64,000 bases of DNA from Lineus longissimus. Taxonomy: Eukaryota; Nemertea; Pilidiophora; Heteronemertea; Lineidae. A program made the translations under genes and the position numbers. The stretch lies in assembly GCF_910592395.1 (NCBI RefSeq), contig NC_088326.1, forward strand, positions 12,095,001 to 12,159,000. Direction: 5' to 3'. This document shows positions 30,360 through 43,200 of the stretch, piece by piece. Position 1 is the stretch's first letter, and each line of letters opens with the position of its first letter. The notes under the pieces are model-generated. The model saw only the letters and a program-made list of their open reading frames with translations, ran no database searches and was not told the DNA's origin.

Positions 30360-31041
30360 GTAACTGTTTTGTTTTCTAAACAAGGGTCATCTTATGTTTT
30401 GTTAAAAATAGTGCTGCTATTGACAATCAGAGGTTATGAAAGTCCAACTGACCCAGAATACAGATATGACGGCCCCACTTTGCACGTGTCATTGAACTCT
30501 GTCTTCTCTATTTGATATTGGCCAAAGCGGACAGAATATAATCACTGTGTGCAAGCGTTTCATGAGAAGACCATGCTATACCAACAGGAAGAACATTCCA
30601 ATGGCCCAATTCTTTGTTGTAGGGTGGACAAGTGCAGGTTTTGATGCCACAGGTGTTCTGCAGCACTGTCGATCCAGACACCTGTAGCATGCCTGGGGGA
30701 CTCCGGTCCTATTTTCAACGCATTTACCTCTACGTGTCCAAAGTTCAACATCTAAAAGGTGACAGTTGGCAAAAGGAAGCTGGTCACTTTAGCTCAAGAG
30801 CAGTCCATAAGCCATCCTCCAAACCTGCAGGGTCAAAGAGAAATCGATGTTCGACCTTGCCCATCTCGGACCTGGCAAAAAGAGGATCATTTGCAAGAAT
30901 TCTCTGGTGACAAAAGTGGAAAATGGTATCCGTGTTCAATCCTTCCACTGCTGTTCACTTGACTCCAGTCTGGTATGACCCTGTCAACGCCGTATTTCTC
31001 GGCAACTTGAAGAAAGCAACACGATCATTGAATCACTATGT

Positions 31042-31047
31042 TTTATT
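31042..31047 (-). promoter_or_regulatory. Candidate poly(A) signal of EYS
   Basis: Plus-strand TTTATT (AATAAA on the minus strand), about 1.17 kb after the EYS stop. Confidence 0.3.
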
Positions 31048-31550
31048 AAGAAATTAAAATCATACGTCAATGCAGTACAATTTGGAAGCAATTTCTCAAT
31101 TACAAGCTTCATGTCATGTTTTGCCACAACAGTGCAAAGTCAACAGACTAAAGATTAACCCTTGGGGGTACATTAAAGGAAAACAATTTGGCATGCTATG
31201 TTACTTCAATCTATTAAATGTGAAACTAAAACAATACCCTCATTTTCAGTTTTGCAGTTAATCAATATTGGCCTACCATGCTCAATGACTGAATCACCAA
31301 ATTCAGATTGTGAATCTCGATTATGTACAGTAATGGACATGAACACACTATACCCTAAACCCCTGGTTAAAATACTTTAGAAAGCTATGCTGTATAAAAA
31401 TATAGATATGAATCTACATTTGTAAACACTATAAATATACATACCAACAGAGGTCAAGTAGTAAATCGGCAGCAATAGATTTAATATGTACTTGACCGCT
31501 TTGCACTGGAATTCTTTTTGTATCACGCAACAAAAAAATATACGGGACTC

Positions 31551-31729
31551 TAAGGCTGACGTTACATAGGCCTCATTCGTTCACCTCCCACATGTCACGT
31601 TCCAGCTTTACTTAACGTTCCTCGGTGAATGCACGGCTTTGTGGCATGCATTCAGTGAGGAACGAACGCATTAAGGGGAACGTTACATGTGGGAAGTGAA
31701 CGAATGAGGCCTATGTAACGTCAGCCTAA
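31551..31729. mobile_element. Foldback (palindromic) element, about 180 bp
   Basis: Left arm AAGGCTGACGTTACATAGGC...CATTCGTTCAC pairs with right arm GTGAACGAATGAGGCCTATG...GTCAGCCT. A second nested palindrome in the centre pairs CGTTCCTC with GAGGAACG and GAATGCA with TGCATTC. It has no open reading frame. The whole could extrude as one long hairpin. Confidence 0.8.
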
Positions 31730-32216
31730 GGTCCCTCTGATCTACCAATGTGCTGATTTGTGCCGAAATTTCAGTGTCACTGTTCACCGTGTAGCACAGT
31801 TATGCCAACTGACGAAAATGTCAGCTGCACTGCACAGGGTAAACTATTGGTGATTGGATTCATAACACATTCTGGTTGATTGTAATTTACACAGGATGTT
31901 ACAAAAAAATTACAATTTTCAGGTAAGGACAACAAAATGTCATCCAACTCACACGCATCATAATGACAAGACAATTTGCAAGTAAATTCATGGAATGTCT
32001 TAAGCTTATACAAAAGAACAGAGGCTGGATTAAAATCGTAATACATTTAGACAATGTACTTCATAATCGAACTTGATAATCTTCAAAATACTTCAAACAT
32101 CCCCAACCCCCATCACCTTGGTGGAAGTCACATGGTCACCTGTCATGATTTCTTGCCTCATACGCAAGACTCAAACACTGAGATCAAGTAATGTTTCTTT
32201 GTTGCTATGGTAACGG

Positions 32217-35200
32217 TCACGTTTTCGAGCACTCGTCGACGTTATAGCCCGTTGTCATCGCCATTATGTTTATCACCGGCGAGTCTCGATGAAGTTGTAT
32301 ATCTTTAAGGCATCCATTGAATGCGGCAGTGTAATGAGAGTTGGTCAAATCGTAAACTTTCGATCCGAATTCAACACCACCTGAAAAAAATTTAAGTGAG
32401 AAGACATCATTTTTAGAAATATAGTAGAACCTCTCTATCAAGGACACCATCAGGACTGACAAATGCTATCCTTAATAGAGAGGTGTCCTGATTAGAGAGG
32501 TCAAATTGAATGGTAAGTACCAATTTGGGACCAAAACTAGTGTCCTTAATAGAGAGGTTGTCCTTAATAGAGAGGTTGTCCTTAATAGAGAGGTTGTCCT
32601 TAATAGAGAAGTTGTCCTTAATAGAGAGGTGTCCGCTAAGGGAGGTTCCACTGTAACTTCAAAACATTTGCTAAAGAAAGGCCTTGGTTTTTTCTCATGA
32701 AAACAACCTTCATCTTTCATTACAAGTACAGTAGAACCGCTCTATTGGGGACACCCTTGCGACTGACAAATGCTGTCCTTAATAGAGAGGTTTCCTGATT
32801 ACAGAGGTCAAGTTGTATAGAAAGGGAGGGTTTCCTGTTAATGGAGGTGTCCGCTATGGGTGGATCTGAAAAACCTGAAGATTCACGAAAACCTCATAAC
32901 TTACCAAATGTGTACATTCCATAGGTGTTTAGGCCTGAGAACTGCCCCGTAACTTTACTGAGATATGCTTGCCCATCAACATACAGCGTCAGACTTTGCG
33001 ACACTCGGTTTATGATGACCGCATGCCAGTTTCCGTCATTCACAGCGCTGGTGATGACTTCGTTCCGTGACCACCAGCCAAGATTCCAAACAAGGTGTAG
33101 TTTACCGTCGACGAGGCCGACGCCAAGGTAGTCATCAATCTCAGAGAAGACCTGAAAAAGACAAACCAAAATACTGTAAAGATGATTCCAAGAAGGTCTC
33201 TTAGTTAGAGACTGTAGGTGTATGTATATGCAACACTGAGAAAACTAAAAATTTTCTCAAATTTCCAAATAATATGTTACAAACCTCCTGATTGGCCCAT
33301 TCAAACACAACAGACTAGTATTAACCAATCAGAAACCTTTTCTGTTACACTTACCTCTCCATTCCACATGATCATGCCATTTTGTGATGTTGTTGACATG
33401 TTGAATGCAATATTGGTGATGGTCTGGTCGAAGGTGGCAAAGTTGGGATCTTGGTAGAATAAGGTTCCATGGCCGGTGAAACTTGGGTTGGTTACGTTTA
33501 CAGCTGAAAATAGATGTCATAAATGTTACGAGTTTCTTTATTGGTTAAAACAAACTCATCTGACCAGAACTGACCAATCAGGCACCTTGTAAGATACATC
33601 TTTTATGGTAAGGCACTTACCAAACATAATTTATCAATCACAGAATATTTTATTCGAATTTTCAAATCCCTGACAAATGCTTCAAGGAGAGGATTTGTCC
33701 GGGTTTAGCCATAGCACCTTTTGGCAGTGATGACACCAAACACTGGTACAATTTTTGTCACTTGATGAGAAAGAAAACAAGAGGATTTATCCAGATAGTG
33801 TTGTATAGTAATTGTAAAACCTTTCTTATGAGTAGCACTGTAATGTGTAATTCTTGGAATTAAGTGCGCGGGATTATTGGAATTGGGTTTAGATAAGATA
33901 CCGGTGGATAATCGTGGAAAATTCCCACGGTCTACTTTTAATCCTCCATTCTCTCCAGAGTGATCAATTACGTGATCAATTACGTCAGCATTGATGCGGC
34001 TCCTCATTGGATGGAGACGCATCAACGTTGCCCCCTGATTGGTGCAGACAAAGCTGCGCGTGGATACAAAACGTGCACGAATCGTCATCCCGACGAACTA
34101 TTTTATCAATTATGACTTTGGTGTGTATAATTTTGTGAAGCAGTGTTAGAATAAAGGATCCTGACGTTAGAAGGCAAATTCAGCTTCTTACTTTTGTAAT
34201 CTGTGGAAATACGACAATAGTGGCCGAGACAGGCAATTCAGTTTGTCAATATCGTCACTTACTCTCTTGGCAAAACTGCCCCTTTGTTCCCAGTCGACAG
34301 TCGCAGTGATAGGAGGCCCCGGCCATATTCGCATGACAAACCCCGCCATTTTTACACTGGTGGTTTTGACAGTAGATGGGTGTCTGACAAGTTTTGCCGA
34401 AATAGAACTGCAAAAAGGACAGAAAAAAATGATAATAGCATTCCGCGAAGATGAGGTCACTGCAGCTGCTGCCCTCTATTTCCCCATCGCTGAATTACAG
34501 GCAATGTCGGACAAAATGCAGTTTCGTAATGGATTCAGGCTTTCTAACTTGGGCAGTAAGATTCAATCTGGCACATGTCCGAGTGTTGGAAATACTACAT
34601 AATTGTTCTGAATATTTCTCTCTCTGACTCTATGGTATCATTCATGCTAAAAACAATGCAGGGTCAAAGATAATTGACTTTGAAATAAGCTCAAATGCGT
34701 AGAAATAAGTGTCAATGTCCGCCTGTCATGTGACTAAAACGTCATCAATATCTTATGCAAATAATCTTGTGAGCTATAAATAGTAACTTCGCGGCATGCT
34801 ATTGGGTTAAGTTCGTTTGCATTCTGAGTGATGTAGTCATATTTATGAGGCCACTATTGCTATACAGATCAACGCTGATTAAGGCCAAGTTCAAAGTGGT
34901 AATTGTAAGAACTTACCTCAGTGCAGTTACAGACAAAATCATTCGACCCCACAGAGCACTTTCCGCCATTTTTACAGGTTTGATACCCGCAGAATGTCCC
35001 GTCACAATCAATCACGTTCTTCCCTGATAGCGCCCCCTGTGGAGTCAAATCATAGTCGTTGTTGTCGATGACCAATTCGCGGATGCAACCTTCATAAGTT
35101 GATGGGTCGTCTTCGATTGCAGATGGCGAGACCTCGTCAAGATTTTTGACCCCACCTGATGGAGAAAAAAAGATCTGTGAGAATTGCAAATTTAAAGGCC

Positions 35201-38200
35201 ACCTCAAGAGGATCAATTTGGCTGAATCCTGACACCAGAATATGTGCTCCAGAACTGCCGTCTCTGCGAGACCAGAGACAGACAAATGGGAGAACTGCAC
35301 CAATGGAGGGAAAGTTCTGGAGGTCAAGAGACAGCAACTAGGTTTATAAGAGGCATTGGTTCGTCCTAAAAAATGAATGCCAAGAAGAATACTGTAAGAT
35401 TTTCACTGGCTTACCTAAGTATATGTTTGTTGTGGTGTCCAGGGAGATGTAGCTGTTATCGGACGACCCTGTGACATTCAACCCGCCGTTTAATCGGATG
35501 TACCCCTGATCCAAATTGCGCCCAGCCTCAATGGTGTACCAGGTATCTGGATTGAACAGAAAGTGAAATTAAGAGATATGCTGATAGAAACAATTCAGCA
35601 GAACCTCTCTATTAAGGATGCTGTCCTTATTTGAGAGGTGTCCAGATTACGGGCCAGATTAAATGACCAATCTGGAACCAAATGCAGTGTCCTTAGCCGG
35701 GAGGGTGTGAGTACATCATCAAGAAAACAAGTGAGTAAAATGTTTACCAGTTTTATTATCGACAACGTCTGCACTCTTCAAAATGGCCGTTCTTCCTCCG
35801 AGATTGAAACGAAACTCGATGCGGCCTCTATTCAGGGACACAGACAAGAAGTCACCGGACCGACGGTTCTGGTGCTGCGCCATGTACAGGACAAGACCGG
35901 TCAGAAGCCGCGGTTTGATCTGCAACCGGATGTAGGTCATGTTCCTCATATTGCGTGGTGGGTTGAAGGCCATGTAGGACGACTCTCCCATGAAGTTTGG
36001 GTCGGTGATGGTGACAGCTGGAAGAAGAGATGGGTCAGAGTTATTCAGGTATAGAGAATTCTCAACTGTCAAATGTTGACAGGGTTGTCGGTAACTAGAA
36101 CGAATGCTGGCAGATGTCAAGTCTGAAGTAATCTAATAGTATCGTCATTATTTTCTCTCACAGAACTTGAAGATGCTCAGAATAGTGGTCTCCATGTGAG
36201 TTGAGGGCCTAGCAGGCTTAAGCTAACGTGTATGCCTACCTTCATTGCACAATGTTCCTTTAGCTCCAAGGGGACATTCACATTTGAAGCCGACCCCAAG
36301 CGGGACACAGGTCGAGCCGTTAGCACACTTGTTCTCCGTACATGGCGTGACCTTATCCCCGCACAAGGCACCGTACCAACCACTTGGACAGTCGCACCTG
36401 AAATAGAAGAATGGTCAAGGCTCAAATACATGTAACCCTGTATCAAAAATCAAACAAATTCCAACATAATCGTTTGTGTAAGAAAAGTGATTACCAGGAG
36501 GTTTTACGGAGTAGTGGCATGGTACGCATGCGGTATATCCAGAAGGACTCTCTGTTGACTCCAAGGGCCTTGGGGGTTGGCTGCCCTGTCCTTGCGTCTG
36601 AACTGTCAAAACCAAGCCTGGCCAAGGAAGTTCCAACCACAGTACGTCTGCAAACAATACCTTGGGAAACTCAGGAGACAATTATCCTTGGATCTCAGCG
36701 GGGTCGCAGCCCCAGCCTTTGTCAGGATCCTTGATGAATAAGGAGGGTCCTTTTCACCAAAAACTCTCAAAACTCAGACCAAAGCCCCCGATTTCTGGAA
36801 TATCAGGAGAGCTGCAATTTGCACCTACCTAAAAGACGATCCCAGGTCAACACATGTGCCTCCGTTCATACACTGGTTGGGACTACACTCAGACTGTGTA
36901 CATTGTTGTATGTTCCTGCCTGTCTCCACCTTCCCTGCGGGATTTCCCGGGACAATGTAGCCACCGGTCCTGCCGGTCCAGATTCTCACATCATAGATGC
37001 AGCCTGAAAATCAGAAAAAGAGGCTTAGTAAGGGAAAATATGATTCCGTTGAACTCGATACAAAGTTTGACCACTATCAGTCTAAAGAATTAACAAGAAG
37101 TGGACAAATTGTTATCTCATGGTTCAAAAAGTAATCTTTGCGCTTTTTTCTAAGTGAAATTGAAACTGACCTGTGAATCCTTGCGTATATTTCACCTCAG
37201 TTGGCATCACATCTTTCCGAAGCAATTCATGTCCACCGATATAGAGGGCGCTCTTGATATTCAGTCCCGTCAAGCTGCCCGGTGACCGCCCCGTGACGTT
37301 TGTCTGTGCGTCCAATTTGATCCAACCATTTTGTTTGTTACGTCCAAAAGATACGATATGGATAGGACGCGAGACGTCGACGATTTTCTCCGACTGAATC
37401 ACGGCATATCCTGACCCGAGTTCATAACGAAAGACTACCCTACCCGTTTCGATTCCAACAGATAGATAGTCTGAATCTGGAATGAAAAAGTTATTTCGAA
37501 AGATGTTTCAGAAAGGTTTCAGACAATGGGTGATATGAATAAAGACTAGCAAATGCTTTTATCTAAAACTCCATGTACATTTACACCAGACCTTTCTGTA
37601 CAAAATTGAAGTAAAAGCATTTGCTAGACTTTATTCATATCAGCCAATATCTTCACAATACACAATATTAGCTGTGACAAAAATTATTTTCTTTCACTTT
37701 TATTCTCAAAGTGCTTTTGAATTCCTCCTAACTTGAATTTGTCCTCCAAGTAATACTTTCACCATTGTGGATTTGGGATGTGTCCTGGTGTCTCTCAGAC
37801 TGGCAAAATAGAGTCAATATATCACCTTAAAATTGTGATTTTTTATTTTTCTATTTATTTTGTGTGACCTACCCTTGTCTCCCACAAACAACATGAGCGA
37901 ATCTTTCAACGAGTTGTTATTCGGTAATGAAAAGTTGAACTTCATCCATACGAACATCGCAATATCATTTGGTTTGTCATAGCTCAGATAGGAGGAGTAA
38001 CCATACACAGTTCCCGACATCTTGGGACGCGTAATGGTCAGAGCTGAAATGTGAGAAATTGATTTTATAGGCAACTTCTTCTTCTTCTTCTTCTTCTTCA
38101 GCGTTCGCTCTGCACTTGGAGGGGTCATTCTCCTAGGAGTAATCCTCCTCCAAGGCGGGATGAGCGTATCCTGCGTGCCACTACGGTTAGGCGCCAATTG

Positions 38201-40258
38201 GGTTTATTGACCTAGTGGTCCGATTTTGGCGAGAGAGATAGAGTCCACGCAAGCTACTCATGTTTCTCACTTGGTGGGGTCTTAGCTTGCCCTGGCATAG
38301 ACACCAGGTACAAGGAACCTCGGTTTTGAGTCTCATTCGAAGGATTGTAAAGAGCCAGGAATTTTAGTTCCTTGAAAGCCACGCCGGTTCATCCAGACAT
38401 ACGATCCTGGGTTCTCCCCGGGATCGAACCCGGGCCCTATTGCATGGTGGCCAGCAGTGTAAACCACTAGGCCATGAGGCTCCTTGTTTTTTTAAAATTT
38501 TTATAGGCAACAAATGTTGGGATTTGAGACCTTTTGGCCAGTTGTGTTTATACATGACTGTAAAAAATCTACGATGAAGAACTATCAGCTGCCCAGCAAG
38601 GCTACCGCAGTTCAATCGTCGAACAGAGTAGGGTATTTGCAACTTACCATCACTACAGTTAATCCCTCTTCTCCCATATGGACACAAACATATGTACGTC
38701 CCGTTTGCCTCAAGGCAAGAACCACCATGCTGGCATGGGTTACGTTCGCAATGACGCCTCTCACAGAGAACGCCAGTGAAGCCGGCCTTGCAGTGGCAGT
38801 ACCAGCTTTCACCATCGCTAGAAAAAGAGGAAATAACGTCATGTGTTAGGATTATAATGTCCTGTTGGTCTGGTAAATGATGATGCCTTGGCAGTGTTAA
38901 GATGATAATGATAATCCCCTTCATTGATTCCAGGATTCTCCACAGGCTTTTCTAAAGGAAGGGTTTTAGCCCTGATGGTCAAGAAGTGGCCTGCAATTCA
39001 AGGTAGGGTGGGCCTATAGAAAACCTTTTAGAGCAAGGAAGGTGGCTGCTTCCAAAGTTGGGTGGGCTACCCGGACAAATGACCTTGTTGAGAACACTGG
39101 ATCCATGGATGTACACCTCTGCCTCTGTAACCAGGATACAACAAATGGACTATCTCAGGATAACTGACCTCCCGGGTCCCTAGACACAGCCATCACTTAC
39201 TTTCAAAAGAATTTACTTACACCACACATGTCCCGTTATTCCGACAGGGAGCGTAACTGCAGGCCGGCACCTGACAATCTGCGATATTCTGTCCCGATAT
39301 GGCATCAGCGAACACCTCCAGCTCACTGCCATTCACTTGGAGATTACGTACACAACCCACGTAGCCTATCACAGACCCTGAAACAGGCTGTGGAGAAATC
39401 GTTGCTGGGACTCCTCCCAGATATAACGCTCCGGGTGAAAATGACGAAACTGGCGTCACGAAGTTGAATCTGCCTCCGACAGGTTTCGTACCAATTAGGA
39501 GACCGATTTCAACCAAGTTCGTTTCCAGTTTGAATTTTATTGTTATATCTGTAAGATTGTTGTTGTTTATGACCTCATCTGATTGGACGGTCGCAGAGTT
39601 TCCGTTGAAAATCGCGGACAAGATCACAGCGCCCCCTTTTAGGTCGAGTCGAAGATAATCGGAACCAGATCGAGAGTACATGAGTGTTCCCTCTGTTGCT
39701 GATGTTTTTACTGTCAGGAAGATTTCACTGTCGCCGAGACTGAATTTGACGGATTCGTGTTCGAGATACGAGTTTCCATTGAATGCTGGGAAGGATACCG
39801 ATATTTCTTGAAAATTTGCAAGAAAAGAAACATAATTAGGTAATGTAGTTTATGAGATGACATCCGTGAAGGGTGCCACGTCTGCCTTTGTGCTCAAGTA
39901 GCATATTTCGGGAACTTTTCATGAATATGACATTATTTGGAATACGATTTTTGTGAAACGTGAGCTTGAGATAGCTGAAATGTCACCCAGCAAATAATTC
40001 CAATTGGTGCCCAACCATAGTGGCATGTAACGGAGGCTCACACGACAGCACACCGCAGAAGACGAATCTCACCTTCCTCACATCTTGGGCCGGCAAAATG
40101 AAGCGTGCAGTCGCACTTGAAGCCAGTTCCGACAACATCACGGCACGTTCCACCGTTGAGACAAGTAACGCTCTGGCATGTCATAGGTGGCGCCGGTGTA
40201 GTTGGGATGACGGATGACGTCGGGATGACGCTACTGCTAGATGTTGGCGAGACTGAAA
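32217..40258 (-). CDS. EYS: EYS exons 21-34: EGF and four laminin-G domains
   Basis: Exons (minus): 40258-40073 (EGF), 39806-39221 (LamG1 plus EGF start), 38817-38648 (EGF pair), 38043-37873 and 37476-37171 (LamG2), 37003-36829 and 36397-36240 (LamG2 end and EGF pair), 36017-35748, 35546-35415 and 35155-34917 (LamG3, EGF), 34407-34263 (EGF), 33503-33355, 33151-32905 and 32380-32217 (LamG4). LamG hallmarks are seen: ALYLGGVP...[10 protein letters not shown] in LamG1, ALYIGG...GCIYDVRIW in LamG2, NIYLGG...[10 protein letters not shown] in LamG3 and FGG...GCLKDIQL in LamG4. LamG2-4 are each split over three exons while LamG1 is one exon, suggesting intron loss in LamG1. LamG modules bind glycans and matrix partners. 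The protein ends just after LamG4, with no membrane anchor. Confidence 0.88.
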
Positions 40259-43200
40259 CTGAAAATGATATCAGGAAATCAGCAGCTGAAAGATTTTCAA
40301 TATTTTCGGATATTTTTGATTCATTTTTACCACTTTGACAGCCCCCTCCCCCAACCACAAATCATACCTGGAGAAACAAAAGATTCAGAAGATTTTTAAA
40401 CCCCCTTCAAATATTCCCAAACAAATTATAAAAGTTGCACATTTGTCTGCTTCAACGTGATTTATTTCAAAACAGGACATCCTCTGATGGTGGTCTGGGT
40501 TCTAGTGTACACATACATGGGGAAGGAGTACTGAAAATGAGGGTACATACTTATCAGTGTGGAAAAAGTAAGGCATTTGTTACCTGAAAAGGACTGTTTA
40601 GAACTTACCAGTGACAATGTGATGAAAAACCAGCCCAGTTTGTGAAAGAAACAATAATCATTCAGTTAGTGACCAAGTGAATGTGTGAGGCCATGTCATT
40701 ATCAACTGTGATATGGTAAAAGGCTTGCACCTGCCTCCACAGCAATGTTAGATGTTATTGGTAAAAGTGATATAAGCTGCTTTAGCTATTCTGAACAGTC
40801 AACAAGATTAGGTGGACAGTTTGGACTGTGAATGTAATGTAATTGCAAGTGTTGTAGCTGTGTGGAGTCTGCATATGTGACTCGCTCTACCAAAACTAGG
40901 CGCTTGTCGCATCTGAACTTGACAGGTTGATACGGACTTGTTGTTCATTTCCCTATTGTAGACCTTTTGTGAAATCTATTACAAACTGATTTGGTCACAT
41001 TTCACAAAAGGTCTACAATAGGGAAATGAACAACAAGTCCGTATCAACCTGTCAAGTTCAGACGCGACAAGCGCCTAGTTTTGGTAGAGCGAGTCACATA
41101 TTAGAACTCTTGTAATATTTTAGTGGATTGTAATGAAAATTGAGTGGTTAAAAAGATACCTTTGTTAGCTTCTAGTCACAGTGGGGTTATTTCTCTTTCA
41201 CCAATGGAAAATGTAATCATTACAATACCTGAAGGAATGACTGAAGAAAACAGCTGACTGGAAACAATGCTCGAAGTCCACGCCATTGTCGACGAGGATT
41301 CCAAATGAAGATTTGTCGAATGTAGGTCAGTTGATTCAAGTCCTGGTGTAAAACGTCCACTAGAGGCAGCACTGGGCGTCAACAAAGAAATGACTGTTAC
41401 CGTCTGCTTTGACGAACTCTCCAGCACTGGAGTACTTCTCGGTGTCAATGAAAACGAATTAAAGACCGACGTCTGCTCCACAGAACTCTCCAACACTGGA
41501 GTGCTGTTTGGTGTAAACGAAACTGAATTGTAGACTGACGTCTGCGCCACAGAACTCTCCAACACTGCAGTACTACTTGGTGTCAACGAAAACAAATTGT
41601 AGACCGACGTCTGCTCCGTAGAACTCTCCAACACTGGAGTACTACCTGGCATCACCAAAGACGACAAAAAGGTTGATGTTTGTTTTGAAGAACTCTCCAA
41701 CACTAGAGTACTACTAGGTGTCAACAAAGATGAAATGTAGGCTGACGTCTGCTCCACAGAACTCTCCAATGCTGGAGTAATACCTGGTGTTGACAAAGTT
41801 GAAATGTAGGCTGACATCTGCTCTGTAGAACTCTCCAACACCGGAGTCCCACTTGGTGTCAACAAAGATGAAATGTAGGCTGACGTCTGCTCCACAGAAC
41901 TCTCCAACACTAGAGTACTACTTAGTGTTGACAAAGATGAAATGTAGGCTGATGTGTGCTCTGTAGAACTCTCCAACACTGGAGTCCCACTTGGTGTCAA
42001 CAAAGATGAAATGTAGACTGACGTCTGCTCCACAGAACTCTCCAACACTGGAGTACTACTTAGTGTTGACAAAGATGAAATGTAGGCTAATGTGTGCTCT
42101 GTAGAACTCTCCATCACTGGAGTCCCACTTGGTGTCAACAAAGATGAAATGTAGGCTGATGTCTGCTCTTGAGAACTCTCCAACACTGGAGTCCCACTTG
42201 GTGTCAACAAAGATGAAATGTAGGCTGATGTGTGCTCTGTAGAACTCTCCAACACTGGAGTCCCACTTGGTGTCAACAAAGATGAAATGTATGCTGATGT
42301 CTGCTCTTGAGAACTCTCCAACACTGGAGTCCCACTTGGTGTCAACAAAGATGAAATGTAGTCTGATGTGTGCTCTGTAGAACTCTCCAACACTGGAGTC
42401 CCACTTGGTGTCAACAAAGATGAAATGTAGGCTGATGTCTGCTCTTGAGAACTCTCCAACGCTGGAGTCCCACTTGGTGTCAACAAAGATGAAATGTAGG
42501 CTGATGTCTGCTCCACAGAACTCTCCAACGCTGGAGTACTACTTGGTGTTGACAAAGATGAAATGTAGGCTGACGTCTGCTCTTGAGAACTCTCCAACAC
42601 TGGAGTCCCACTTGGTGTCAACAAAGATGAAATGTAGGCTGACGTCTGCTCCGTAGAACTCTCCAACACTGGTGTACTACTTGGCATCACCATAGACGAA
42701 ATATAGGCCGACTTTTGTTTTGAAGAACTCTCCAACACTGGAGTCCCACTTGGTGTCAACAAAGATGAAATGAGGATCGACATCTGCTCTGTAGTACTCT
42801 CCACCACAGCAGTCTCCAACATACTTCTAGACGGTATAACAGTCTCCGACAAACTTCTAGATGGTATAACAGTCTCCGACAAACTTCTAGATGGTACAAC
42901 AGTCTCTGACAAACTTCCAGATGGTTCAACAGTCTCCGACACACTTCTAGATGGAGCAACAGTTTCCAACACACTTCTAGATGGAGCAACAGTTTCGGAC
43001 ACACTTCTAGATGGAGCAACAGTCTCCGACAAACTTCTAGATGGTACAACAGCCTCTGACAAACTTCCAGATGGTTCAACAGTCTCCGACAAACTTCTAG
43101 ATGGTACAACAGTCTCCGACACACTTCTAGATGGAGCAACAGTTTCCAACACACTTCTAGATGGAGCAACAGTTTCCGACACACTTCTAGATGGAGCAAC

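Larger units (their letters stand above)
30070..32216. other. HMGCL-EYS convergent intergenic region
   Basis: Two 3' UTRs and spacer. Candidate poly(A) signals are AATAAA at 30354-30359 (HMGCL, plus) and plus-strand TTTATT at 31042-31047 (EYS, minus). A foldback element lies at 31551-31729. No coding exon is supported; the short open frames here have no recognisable domain. Confidence 0.6.

Noticed and set aside
32472-32720. Short ORFs with repeated [12 protein letters not shown]-type peptides
   Set aside because: They are translations of tandem MITE boxes; the same peptide appears at every MITE copy.
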